Part shown: piece by piece, positions 1 to 10,720 of the stretch
Position numbering within the stretch: position 1 is the stretch's first letter
Layout of the letters: every line of letters begins with the position of its first letter
From: Aphrophora alni
Lineage: Eukaryota; Arthropoda; Insecta; Hemiptera; Aphrophoridae
DNA: 64,000 nt
Assembly: GCA_963513935.1 (NCBI GenBank)
Contig: OY740768.1
Coordinates: 60,752,004-60,816,003 of the forward strand
Reading direction: 5' to 3'
The notes under the pieces: model-generated
Seen by the model: the letters and a program-made list of their open reading frames with translations, nothing else
Told to the model about the DNA's origin: nothing
The model's database searches: none
Position numbers and translations under genes: made by a program

Positions 1-626
1 TTCGACTAATGCAAGACTATTGAAATGGTTTTCTTCCTTGATACGCCTGAGGAAGGACTTCTGACTGTTGGAAGAGAGATCCGGGAGGGTCGACTTTGTT
101 AAGGAAATCCTTCATTGTCGATTAGCTTGCTGATATAATTTTTCGGTTTTTCTTCTCGGTACGACGCAGTTACAATTTGCTCTTAAAAGTTAATAGCCCT
201 CAGTTTTGTATTTGTAGACCACAAATCCACATCTTAAGTGTTAGCTTCTGCCATAAAGTACCCAATAACACATCAGTTTCTTAAATTAATTACTTGGCCC
301 TAAATTAAAAATATTAAAGATTTTTAGGTAATTACTAAGTACTTATCAATAAAATTTACCTTTAAAATAGTTATTGTAAATCCATTTTATATACTATAAA
401 TTCATACCAGAGGAGGGGGCTAGATATGAACTTGTTGATAGAAGTACACAGCTTCGAGGTTACAGATAGAGCGCCATCACGTCATCTGCGGTCGATTGAT
501 GAATTTCTGGGGACAGTTTCACAATCGTCTGGTGTAAGAGTGCTTTTGTAATAAGGAAAACAATTGAAGGTTTTGTTAAGGGTTTTATTTTATAAATAAT
601 CATATTTTTTCATGCTATGGTTACAG
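1..626. other. Region upstream of MORN5-like exon, no confident gene
   Basis: I see no exon here that I can place. The interval should be intron of the MORN5-like gene, because the exon at 627 begins inside a codon and the MORN repeats themselves are missing from the window. A GC-richer stretch around 426-545 is open for about 40 codons but resembles no MORN sequence. Positions 1-110 read on the minus strand contain short open pieces in two frames, probably a transposon scrap. Confidence 0.4.
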
Positions 627-791
627 GTTCTGGACTGAAATTAGATGTGGATTAAAACCAGGTGGTGCTGAGCAAATAACAAATAAGGTTCCAGCCGATC
701 CCGTTCCTGAAGGATTGTATGATACAGGATTCGGGTTCTATAATCCAAGGGATCTTAGTATCAGCCACCCAGTTACTGGAGAATTTATGAG
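627..791 (+). CDS. MORN5-like gene, internal exon
   Basis: This exon encodes the segment after the MORN repeats of a MORN repeat-containing protein 5 homologue. It follows a TTACAG acceptor and starts with one base that completes a split codon. It then reads FWTEIRCGLKPGGAEQ, and further on VPEGLYDTGFGFYNP, then ends in GEFMR. Vertebrate MORN5 has the same order of motifs: F-Y-T-E-I, GLKPAG, then P-K-G-Y-Y-D-C-G-D-G-F-Y-N-P, then F-L-R. MORN5 is a small protein linked to testis and ciliated cells in other animals, and its biochemical role is not established. The exon ends ATG-AG followed by GC rather than GT. The two leftover bases AG pair with the A opening the exon at 4466 to give arginine, exactly where MORN5 has its FLR/FMR motif. 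The upstream exons with the MORN repeats must lie left of the window. Confidence in family is good; the donor choice is inferred. Confidence 0.8.
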
Positions 792-1689
792 GCTAGTTTT
801 GTTCAAATTAACTTTTATTTTATATGAATATATAATTTTAATTAAGGATTTATATTACGTCATTATTCTTCTTTTTACTCATACATATATAACACTGTAA
901 ATATCCAGGACAGAGACAGGTAGGTAATACTCAAACATTATATTTTTAAAAAGAAAAACAATAATTCACATCTTGTGATTTTTTTTTTTTTTTTTTATAT
1001 ATACAGGGTGATTGAAACAGGTGTGAAAGCTATTTTATTCAATAAGTACAAAAGTTATAAACATAATTTAAAAGGTAACATCAGATAATACCAGGATTTA
1101 AAAAATTCAAACTAGAGTTATTACCAAATTTACATATCACCCGTTATTTTTTTCAATATGGCGATTAGCTTTAAATATTTTTTAAGAAACCCTATTTTTT
1201 ATGACAATTTTAAATAAAAAAACATTATTTTAAGACTTTTTTTATTCTTAGGTATTTTTCGATATCTCTAACCGTTTCAGAAGCACTTAATTTCAAAAAT
1301 TCAAACTATTTCCAGAGAAGATTTTTCCAGGTGAAATTTAAATTAGAGTTAGCCAGGGTTAAAGGTTTAATAACACTAATGTTATTTTTATTTTACTGTA
1401 AGCTGAGGAATAACAACGTCATCGATAGAAATAAAAAAAAATCATAATTTTCTGGAACATTGTTTAGAAAGTCTTTTACCCAGCTCTTTATTGTTACTAA
1501 ATGAATTACACCTTATGAATTAAGGACAAATTGTATTATTAAGCACCGGTAATATAAGTCAACCTGCGTACCAGTTAAGTAAAGGGTGACAGAGTGCACT
1601 ACATAGTCTAGTCACTCATAGTCACTGGAAGAGACTCTCAGAATCCGTGAATGTCCGAGTATTTGACAATGCCCCCCCCCCATAATTCA

Positions 1690-2650
1690 ATGGTTCGAGC
1701 CCTATCGTATCACACGATTAATACAACCTTGTGTAAGTGGGTGAAGGACATGTTAAATGGGAGGACAGTTGGTGGCTAAAGTAATTAGAGAGGAGCTGGA
1801 GACTGAGGTAACCAGAGGTTTCCATAGTGGGAGTTCTCTCTCCTTTTCTGTGATGCCTGGTGGCCGATACAATTCTGGACCTTCTTTTATCGGAGGGTTA
1901 CTTCACTCAAGGATTTGCGGAGATGTGCTGGTACTTATCCAAGAGAGGTTCGGGAATACAGTGGTGGAAATCATGAAAAGAGCTCTGTCACTAGAAGAGG
2001 GATGGTGTCGCAAGGAAAACCTCAGGGTCAATCCTACTAAGACGACATTGATCCCATTTACAAGGAAAAAGATCACTCCGGATTTGAGTGATTTGAGTGA
2101 TTTGAGTGACAAAACTTCCTGCACGAACGAGGTCAAATATATAGGGGCGGTACTAGACACCAAACTAACCTATAATTAGCACTTGAGACCTACTACGGAA
2201 AAATCAAACAATTTGTTAATGTCAGCAAGAAGGGCAGTAGGCAGAACCAGGGGACTAAGACCAGCAATGATAAGATACATATACAGTGGTATTATCCGAC
2301 CTATGATGTGCTATGGGGCTGTAGTGTGGTGGGTTGGGACCGACTGAAGACAGACCAAAACCACTTTGACTAGGGTTCAGAGGCTGCCACGTCTGAGCAC
2401 TGCCGGAGCCATGTCCACTACACTAATCGCTGCAATAGAAATAATACTTGGACTTCCATCCATTGACCTGTTTATAATCGTGGAAACAAGAAAAAGCAGC
2501 CTACAGCCTGAGGTTTAGTGGTGTCTATAGAAACTCACATATTAGTCATGCCAGAATTACGGGAATAATTGACCACCCGATTCTAAGTATGTGTACCAAT
2601 ACTATAGACACCAGATACTTGTTTTCAAGACATTTCCTATGTCTTATCTG
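1690..2650 (+). pseudogene. I/R1-like non-LTR retrotransposon RT fragment
   Basis: A degenerate reverse-transcriptase C-terminal half. Positions 1757-2179 read through the region after the catalytic motif: around 1910 the FADD-type motif is broken by a one-base loss, followed by VLVLIQERFGNTVVE, then LRVNPTKTTLIPFTRK and EVKYIGAVLDTKLTY. Past a stop at 2177 the thumb continues: RRAVGRTRGLRP, IIRPMMCYGAVVWW, and a last recognisable piece HARITGIIDHPILSM near 2545-2590. Frameshifts and stops make it non-functional. Its thumb resembles the better-preserved insert at 9364-10708, so both are probably of the same broad family. The fragment sits in the sense orientation inside the MORN5-like intron. 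A 14-base inverted repeat (2648-2661 with 2707-2720) follows its end. Confidence 0.75.
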
Positions 2651-3704
2651 TTTGTGTGAGTGTGTATGTTATATGTGAAAGTTAAAATAAAATAAAGTAT
2701 CTACATACTCACACAAACAGAGTAGGATGAATTGGTTTCTTTGGAAATACGTAGTCAGCTCCCAGGTAACCACGAGATTGTTTTAATAGATTATTTGGTT
2801 AACTATTATTACCTCGAGATTCCTAAGAGATACATAATCGTCCAGGATTTGTCAAATAACCGTTTAGTAGAGCAACTTATAGTTACGTTAGATCCGAGAT
2901 AATTGTGTTAACTGTTACAATCACTTGATAGTCTTATATAGTAACAATGATCAGTCTTTGTACTTTGAAATACTACAAGTACTCTATGTATACGGATTAA
3001 AGGTAATTGGATTAAATAAGTATCATCTCAATTTTTTAGTATACATGTAAGTATTTAAATAAACTTAGGCATCATAACGTTAACAGTACTACATGTGCAT
3101 GTCCGTATATATGACCTATATGTAGGTTGTGAAAATTTGTCAAACTTTGATGAAATTACATTGTCCAAAATAGGTGTATTGCTTATTAATTTAACAAAAT
3201 AAAAGCATATTATATTAAAAGAAATTGACCTTTTTATAGCTAAATGTATTACTTAGTCATCGATAAACATTTAGTACGGTTAATTAACGCAATATAAATA
3301 TATATATACCGAAATGCCGTGTCAGTTTAAAATCATATTATTGAAGTTTTCCAAGTAAAAATGTAAAATACAAATAGCGAGCAATGTATGCGTTTGAAGA
3401 CTGTTTTAATGTAACATTCAATGTTCTTTTTCAGAAGTAGAGAAATGTATCATTCTGTACTCTGTCTGTCTGAGTTTGTATTAATCAACGCTTGAAGAAA
3501 AACGAATCTGTTCTGTAGTATCTGGGATGTTGTCCAAGCGTTCGATAGAGTGTAACTCCGCGGCCTGAAATACAAATGGAAAAACATCATACCCAGTTAC
3601 TGAAATCCTATATTTAAAACAGACATTTTCGATTTAAAAACGAGGACCTTGATTGATTAAGTTTGGAGTTTAAAGGGCCAGAACCAGCCCTGGTCACCGC
3701 GACT

Positions 3705-4170
3705 GATGGCCTATTGTGCAACTAAAACCTCCTCATTCTTGCAAAGCTGATTTCTTCCCCTTACGAATTTGACTAATCCACTAACTATTGATATTCCTAC
3801 TGCTGGCACAGGTCCCACGAACCCTGATGCAGAGCCTCTTTTAGCTAGATTTTCTGCCTTCGTGTTACCCTCAACTCCCTTATGCCACTGTACCCACTGA
3901 CCCGGTTTTTCTGGGATAAAGCATTGCGGTGCTTTCGGCATTCCCATTTTATTGTGGTGCCTGCAAGTGTATTAATTGCAGCCTGACTACGAGTTTTCTT
4001 AAAGTCCAACCTCAAAGTTTCTCGTATACAGTCATTTATGTTATAATCTTCTGCTGAAAAACTGTGGCATACTGTTCCAATAGAAACGAACGTTTCAAGC
4101 CTGGCCACAGCTCATGTACCCCGTCGCCAGTACCTTCCTTTATTTGGGAACCATTGGTGTACCATTCCAG
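3705..4170 (-). pseudogene. I/R1-like retrotransposon RNase H fragment
   Basis: On the minus strand this reads as a retrotransposon ribonuclease H domain split over frames. From high to low coordinates: a degenerate TDGS motif (YTNGSQIKEGTG, near 4130-4165), then a segment ending SQAAINTLAG (the DSQAAI motif, in 3845-4108). Then in the frame 3711-3947 comes GQWVQWHKGVEGNTKAENLA, matching the WVPGHxGIxGNExADxLA motif, and GSASGFVGPVPAVGIS. Several catalytic acidic residues are lost and the reading frame breaks at least twice, so it is dead. It lies antisense in the MORN5-like intron, opposite in orientation to the RT scrap at 1690-2650, so the two come from separate insertions or a rearrangement. 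Confidence 0.7.
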
Positions 4171-4465
4171 GATTCCTGATTTCTCAACTATGGATTACCG
4201 TTTGTGCTAGAGCTTTATACCATTCATAATAACATCTCGACTTCCCAACGACGTGACCCTCAAAGGGTTTTTACGGATTTCTTTTTATAATGGTTGGAAA
4301 AGAAAATTTTAATTAGTTTCGTTTACACATTTTAATTTTTCACTTTAGCCTTAAGAAAAGGAAGCAGAAAGTCCTATTGCATTTTCATTTAGCCACGCCT
4401 AAAACTTAAGTTACGATTAAAAATGGTTTATGTACTGGTTATTTAACATTTTTGTTTTATTCTAG

Positions 4466-5027
4466 AGTGCCATCGACTTCTGAAATTAAATGGATCTTAA
4501 AAAATTGCCGAAAAGGAGGCATAACCAACGTTGGATTTCAAAAGGATCTTTACAGAAACTGGTTTAGCGATGATGATAACAATGACGAAATTTCTATATC
4601 CGACTTTTCTGGTGTTAAATGGATCCGGCCAGAGAAAGAACCTTGTGTAAACAGATTTCGAAAACTTTATAAGAGAAATAAATTAGACGCTAACCGTGGT
4701 ATTAAATATCGCATGGACATATTTCCTGAGGACGAAAGTCGTAAAAGGGATGTAGAGACCATGGCAAGGGAGAAAGTAACTCCATTCAAAGCAAATAAAG
4801 ACCTATCAGTCATGTGTCAAAAATGGAATACAATAATCAGTGGGGAAGTTTTGATGTCAAATTTTGACCAACCTAAGGATAAAATGGCTTTAGCTCCTGA
4901 AGATACTTTGTTACCCCTTGAACTCACTTCGTGCCACGTCACAAAGTCAGAACAGCTGTTGATACATACCAAGAACTCATTCCTTATGGATTCTAAGGAA
5001 AGTTATTCAATAACAAAACCTAAATAA
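4466..5027 (+). CDS. MORN5-like gene, terminal exon
   Basis: The last coding exon follows the acceptor TTTTATTCTAG and ends at TAA 5025-5027. Its start, with the AG carried over from the exon at 627-791, gives R-V-P-S-T-S-E-I-K-W-I-L-K-N-C-R-K-G. This matches the end of vertebrate MORN5, where FLRNADDDEHEW is followed closely by TCRKG. Vertebrate MORN5 stops soon after this motif (about 160 residues in all). Here the frame continues for roughly 165 more residues, polar and charged, with an acidic patch (SDDDNNDEIS) and no domain I recognise. There is no membrane segment. A polyadenylation signal lies at 5126, about 100 bases past the stop, supporting this as the true gene end. The tail could be lineage-specific sequence or a fused domain. 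Confidence 0.75.
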
Positions 5028-5125
5028 TGTTTCGATTTTTCGTTTTACGTTATCAGTTTGTATTGTTTGTACTTGTTCATACATTGTAACGTTTCCAAAT
5101 GACAAGTTTCCGAATTATTATTTTG

Positions 5126-5131
5126 AATAAA
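5126..5131 (+). promoter_or_regulatory. Polyadenylation signal of MORN5-like gene
   Basis: AATAAA (overlapped by a second AATAAAA) lies 99 bases after the stop codon at 5027, in the expected place for 3' end formation. Confidence 0.6.
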
Positions 5132-6371
<1,240 letters not shown>

Positions 6372-6398
6372 TTTATTTTAATAATTTTCAAAATGGCG

Positions 6399-6706
6399 GT
6401 CATTTAAAATCTCCAAAGATATCTCAAAAACCGTTAACTTTACAAAAAACTTGAAGAGACAAAATATTTTTCTTTCCTAACGACAAAATATATATATATA
6501 TTTTTTTTACATTTTCTGTAGGTCAAAGGATAACCAAATTATCGACAAAAACTAAAAATACAATTTCATGGCGATTGTCTACAATTAAAATTAGTCTAAC
6601 AACAACACACTTTTGAATTATGTTCATTATGAAAAATATTTTTTCTCCTGTAAGTTTTTTGTCAAGTTAATAGTTTTGAGATATCTTTCGTTAAAGATTT
6701 TAAATG
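6399..6706. repeat. Inverted repeat, about 80-base arms
   Basis: The left arm (about 6400-6480) begins CATTTAAAATCTCC and contains AAGATATCTCAAAAACC and GTTAACTT. The right arm (about 6630-6706) read on the minus strand gives CATTTAAAATCTTT, AAGATATCTCAAAACTA and TTAACTTG in the same order. The arms are separated by about 150 bases. This looks like a foldback or MITE remnant. Confidence 0.7.
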
Positions 6707-6944
6707 CCCATAATTATGAAAATTATTAAACTTAAGTCTTAGTGTTTGGTACAATTGTAAAACGTAACATACAAATACTTATACTAAATTTGAACTCAAT
6801 ATCTTTACTATTTCTGCAGATATAATGTTTTTTTTTTTTTTTTTTTATGAAAAAACAAAACAAAATGGTGGATAGACGAAAAATGAAGAGGAATTCGATT
6901 ATATGTTATTTGACATGTTTATTGGTTTTGATGTATATAATCCG

Positions 6945-7565
6945 AAAATGAATTTGGTGTAAAAAAAACATATTTTGTCATTATAAGGTAAATTCAATCC
7001 CACCCCAAAGTAGGGTTTTTGGAGTATTTCAAATTTTTCATACGTAAAGCCCCATTGAGCCACATAACTCAATGTATAAATCTTATATAATAGAAAACTA
7101 CTTCTCAAACTAAAGATCACTATTTTACTCCAATTCAAAATGGCGACCGGTCAAATATTGAAATTTGATATTATACTAAAAATTATAGCTCTGAAAAAAT
7201 TTATTTTGAGTTTAAATTTAAATTTTATCATAATGCAACTTCCTGGTCAATCTTGAATCAAATAACGATAAAGTTTTTGTTATTATAATTTTGTCTCATT
7301 ATTTTACTTGTATTAGATTCTGAAGTAAAATGGATTTATTAAATATTAATATTTTGTATTGTAGCAGTGTTGTAGCGACCTCTAGCTTGCGAAGTTTTTT
7401 TTTAACTAAACAAGACCTTGAAAGTGAGGTACTACTCTATGTGGCTCTACAATTGAAAATTTTGAATAACCCCTAAAAAATGCCTTTTGGGGTGGGATTG
7501 AATTTACCTTATAAATGACAAAATATGGTGGTTTTACACAAAAAAATAAATTTTAGTTTTTTACC
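6945..7565. repeat. Inverted repeat, about 140-base arms
   Basis: The left arm (about 6945-7090) has GTAAATTCAATCCCACCCCA followed by a stretch ending GAGCCACATA. The right arm (about 7425-7565) on the minus strand repeats GTAAATTCAATCCCACCCCA and GAGCCACATA in the same order, and both arms carry CATATTTTGTCATT. The arms enclose about 330 bases. With the neighbouring structure at 6399-6706 it may form one composite element. Confidence 0.75.
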
Positions 7566-7734
7566 TCTTAAAGTTTTAAAGTTTCTTAACCGTCCCTTGA
7601 CTTTAGTAATAGCTAGTATAAATGTATAGCAACGACTATAAACTTTAAATAAACCTAACGGATTAAAATATTAGCCACAGAAATAAGTTATTGTTGAAGA
7701 ATCTGTAAGTTGACATGAATTATAAGGGTCATAT

Positions 7735-7990
7735 GGGTATCGATTTTAACATGATGGATACCATTGAGGACAGGCGTTCAAAATGGTACGAACACTTTAA
7801 CCTCATGGCTGATTATAAATGGTCCAAAAAGGTATGGAATTCGACTCCACAGTAAAGACGAAAGAGGATTCTGGAGAGGTGAAATCGATCAAAGGACGCA
7901 GAAATGTTTTCGACCAGGTCCTACCAACCTGGGACATTCAATTGATAGAGGGAAGTTTTAGAAGCCGAAATAAATAAATTGGTTATGAGA
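7735..7990 (+). pseudogene. RTE-like retrotransposon 3' end fragment
   Basis: The frame starting near 7750 reads DTIEDRRSKWYEHFNLMADY, then KWSKKVWNSTP, a stop, RRKR, and further broken pieces. This is the conserved C-terminal signature of insect endonuclease-reverse transcriptases often annotated as RTE or craniofacial development protein 2-like (IxDxIxxRRLKWYGHVxRM...W.P..RRKRGRP). Multiple in-frame stops show that it is dead. No intact RT lies upstream. Confidence 0.65.
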
Positions 7991-7999
7991 AACTAATAA

Positions 8000-9000
8000 G
8001 TGTTACGTACAAGCAGGAACAGATGTACAACACTTGTATAGAAAGCCAGGACGACTAGTAACATAGGAGAAGATATCAAAAAATAAAATAAACCAAATAA
8101 AAGAACGAATACAAAAAAATTTAAGGTGTCTTGCAGTGGTGTAAATTCAATTCCACTTACATAAAACATTAAATAATTATTGATTAATCTTAGTCCTGAT
8201 TTATACGTCTTAAAAATAAAATTTGTATATGTTGTTTGTGTGCAAAAAGATAAGTTTTTCCAAAACCTAACACTATTCTACAAATATGTTCTTTTTTGTT
8301 CACATTAATTTATCACTCTTCCTATTACGGATGAATCATTAGAACTAAATTTGCAGAAAACAAATGACTCGTATGTTATCAATAAACTTAACTAGTTAAT
8401 AAAGTTGTGTCGCTGGTAATGGATTCTGATTGGCGGAGACAAAGAAGGGTCAACTCCGGATGACGTCAACTAATCAGGCTCATTAGAGGGTGTCACAAAA
8501 GCTCGACACATAATGGCAGGCACATTGTTATATCTTTCAAAATGACCTTGTAAATGTATTTCTTACGTTTTTACATGTAAGTAGTTTAGAAGACGGTATT
8601 TGATATGTCAAAAAAATTATGTAGAATGTTTTGAAGGAAATGTCTATTTTAAAGCCCTTCTACTAAGCCTCAAAAAAGAGGTTTTGTTTTATTGCAGTCC
8701 GTTGTCTGCGCAGGGTTCTGAACTAAATGAGTGAACATATGTTGGATTAAATTTGATATTTTGACCGTATCTCTAGGATGTATCGTTATTTACATTTTAA
8801 AAAATAATTTCAACTACTTACAATTTAAAGGTTTCACAAAACACAAATTACGATTTTCTCAAATTTAAATGACTTTGATAAAATTTTGTTAAAATGTAAC
8901 TTTTAAGGACCCAAAAAATAGATATAAAAAAAACAGTACCTAAAATATCGTTAAAAAAATGACCTAATCAGTTACAAAATAACTAATTGTTCAAATTCGA
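8000..9000. other. No gene recognised
   Basis: AT-rich non-coding sequence. It contains one perfect CRE-type palindrome TGACGTCA at 8461-8468 in a slightly GC-richer stretch (8400-8520). I see no exon. Confidence 0.35.
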
Positions 9001-9129
9001 GTAGATTTCTTTTAAATGTTTGGGAAATATGTTGATTGACGATACAAACTACATGTTGAAATATACACAAATAAAAGGAAATAACTTTTTAGGAACATTC
9101 GGCAAAAACCGAAAATAAACCTTGATCCC

Positions 9130-9351
9130 GACAAAAATCGATGTCAATCAACTTCAATTTACTCTGCATATTAGACCTAATTTCATCTAAGGTGTCAGCT
9201 TTACAAAATAAAGCTGTATTATCTGCGAACAGGACAAGATGTGTATTGCATAGACTGTTTACATACTGTATATTAAAGATAATGGCCCAGAGAGAACCGA
9301 CCCCTGAAGAATTCCGTGCTTTATCCTCCCAAGCTGACTTTAGTCTGTTGA
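9130..9351 (-). pseudogene. RT domain, distal part of the split Jockey/CR1-like element
   Basis: On the minus strand this reads, with one frame slip, a glycine-rich turn (NSSGVGSLWAIIF) and then LVLFADNTALFCKADTLDEI. The last matches the YADDT-A-L-F catalytic motif of Jockey/CR1-type reverse transcriptase with the second aspartate changed to asparagine. It continues RSNMQSKLKLIDIDF, the alpha-helix after the catalytic centre. It is separated from the rest of its RT by the nested element at 9364-10708. Confidence 0.75.
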
Positions 9352-9363
9352 GTCCTATGTGTT
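9352..9363. repeat. Target-site duplication, copy 1
   Basis: GTCCTATGTGTT, identical to 10709-10720, flanks the poly(A) end of the nested element. On the element's strand the repeat reads AACACATAGGAC. Its inner edge is ambiguous by two bases because it abuts the A-run. Confidence 0.85.
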
Positions 9364-10708
9364 TTTTTTTCGTTCTGGGCTGTGAAAGCCTCCTTCAGAG
9401 GCCTCACCGGCGTCGACCTAGAGATCTTTTGCCGCCCCAAATTCCTCCCTACACCCAATCAGTAATACCTGTCATCCTTATGAAGGAACAGATACTACCA
9501 ATAGGGTTATCTAGGATGGTTTCCATCTCTTTCCCCGGAGGGCCTAGAGAGTATAGCCTGGCTCGTCCTAACGCCTCACACTCTAAGAGAATGTGTTCTG
9601 CGGACTCTTCAGCCAAATCACATTTAATGCAAGTATTGTCTGCAGCAATCCCTATCCTGTGTAGATGTTTTCTGAGGTGACAGTGGCTCGTTAAGAGCCC
9701 AACCACCCACTTCATGTTATCCCTTCTGAGAGAGATGAGTTGTTCAGCATGTTTCTTGCTTGGTATAAATAGCCTTTTTGCAAGCCTACTAGTAGTTGAA
9801 TTCGTCCAGGCCCTATTCATCCCCTCCCGTATCCATGTCTCAACCGCAGCTCTGGCATGTCCATAGGAGATCCCGAACACCGGTTCCGGCCCACGAAAGG
9901 GGATTCTGAACCTGACCTGGCTAATTCATCTGCTCTCTCATTACCGTCAATACCTGAGTGGCCAGGAACCCAGCCCACAGTGACCGTGTTCACCTGACTA
10001 AGCTTTATCAATGATGAGATGCAGTCCCATACCTGCTTCGACTTTAATCTAGTCGTGTTTAGTGCCTTAATAGCAGCTTGACTGTCTGTGAAGATCAGAA
10101 TGTTCTTACCTGTGTATTTCATTCTTAGATTCTCCTTGATACATTCAGAGATTGCACCTACTTCTGCTTGGAAAACAGTAGCATGCTTACCTAGGCTCAG
10201 TACGATGGAACTCTCTGGGTTGAGCCCATTTATGCCACCGCCCGTACCCTTCTCCGTATTCGAGCCATCTGTGAACCAGACTATATCCTGCTCGTTATAT
10301 AACCTCCTTCCAGACTCCCATTCTTCCCTAGAGAAGATCTTCGTCTTGAAAGGCTTATCTAATGAAACATTAGGTATCATGTGATCTGAGGGCATGTCTA
10401 ACACTTCCCTGTTGACCACTTGATTTATCCTGCAGTGACCGATTGCAAGCCATCTCTTTCTCCAGCAACCCGTTTGCTGTAGTCTGTATGCACTCATCCT
10501 GGCCTGTCCTTGAATATGAACCCCTAGGGGAGGGAGATCCAGTAGAGCATTCAAGGTAATTGTTGGTGTAGACCCCATGGCCCCCGTGATGGCCAAACAG
10601 GCCACCCTTTGGAGACCATCCATTCTACTTCCAACCCCACCTTGTACCGTCTTAGTCCACCAAACCACCGCTGCGTAGGAGATTAGTGGTCTAATGATCA
10701 TGGTGTAT
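9364..10708 (-). mobile_element. 5'-truncated I/R1-like retrotransposon with RNase H, nested
   Basis: A 1.35-kb insert on the minus strand starts abruptly in the RT thumb (YTMIIRPLISYAAVVWW) and runs through GLQRVACLAITGA. It then enters an RNase H domain with the catalytic series: D in WFTDGSNTEKGTGGG, E in VFQAEVGAISE, D in FTDSQAAIKAL, and D in WVPGHSGIDGNERADELA. A one-base frameshift near 9880 separates this from a C-terminal region (lower end 9449) with a Cys/His signature C-I-K-C...EHILLEC. A short 3' UTR ends in about seven A (T on +) at 9364-9370. The truncated 5' end, the poly(A) end and the 12-bp target duplication are the marks of target-primed reverse transcription. It is the least decayed transposon in the window. 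Confidence 0.88.
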
Positions 10709-10720
10709 GTCCTATGTGTT
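10709..10720. repeat. Target-site duplication, copy 2
   Basis: GTCCTATGTGTT, identical to 9352-9363, at the truncated 5' end of the nested element. It belongs to the host element's RT codons for THRT. Confidence 0.85.

Larger units (their letters stand above)
792..4465 (+). other. Intron of MORN5-like gene with GC-AG boundaries
   Basis: The 3,674-base interval starts GCTAGT right after ATGAG and ends TTTTATTCTAG. Using these borders keeps the frame open and rebuilds the conserved F-M-R...W motif of MORN5. No GT donor nearby does this without adding residues foreign to the family. The intron holds a + strand RT scrap (about 1690-2650), a minus-strand RNase H scrap (about 3705-4170), and a sequence starting ACAGGGTGATTGAAAC near 1005 that looks like the end of a dispersed repeat. 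GC-AG introns are a minor known class in insects. Confidence 0.65.

Noticed and set aside
1670..1715. Possible tRNA B-box (GGTTCGAGCCC) near 1690
   Set aside because: No A-box or cloverleaf fits upstream, and the surroundings belong to a retrotransposon scrap.
9141..9680. 179-codon + strand open frame
   Set aside because: It is antisense to retrotransposon sequence (RT motif FADN and the C-terminal Cys/His region read on the minus strand) and crosses the target duplication.
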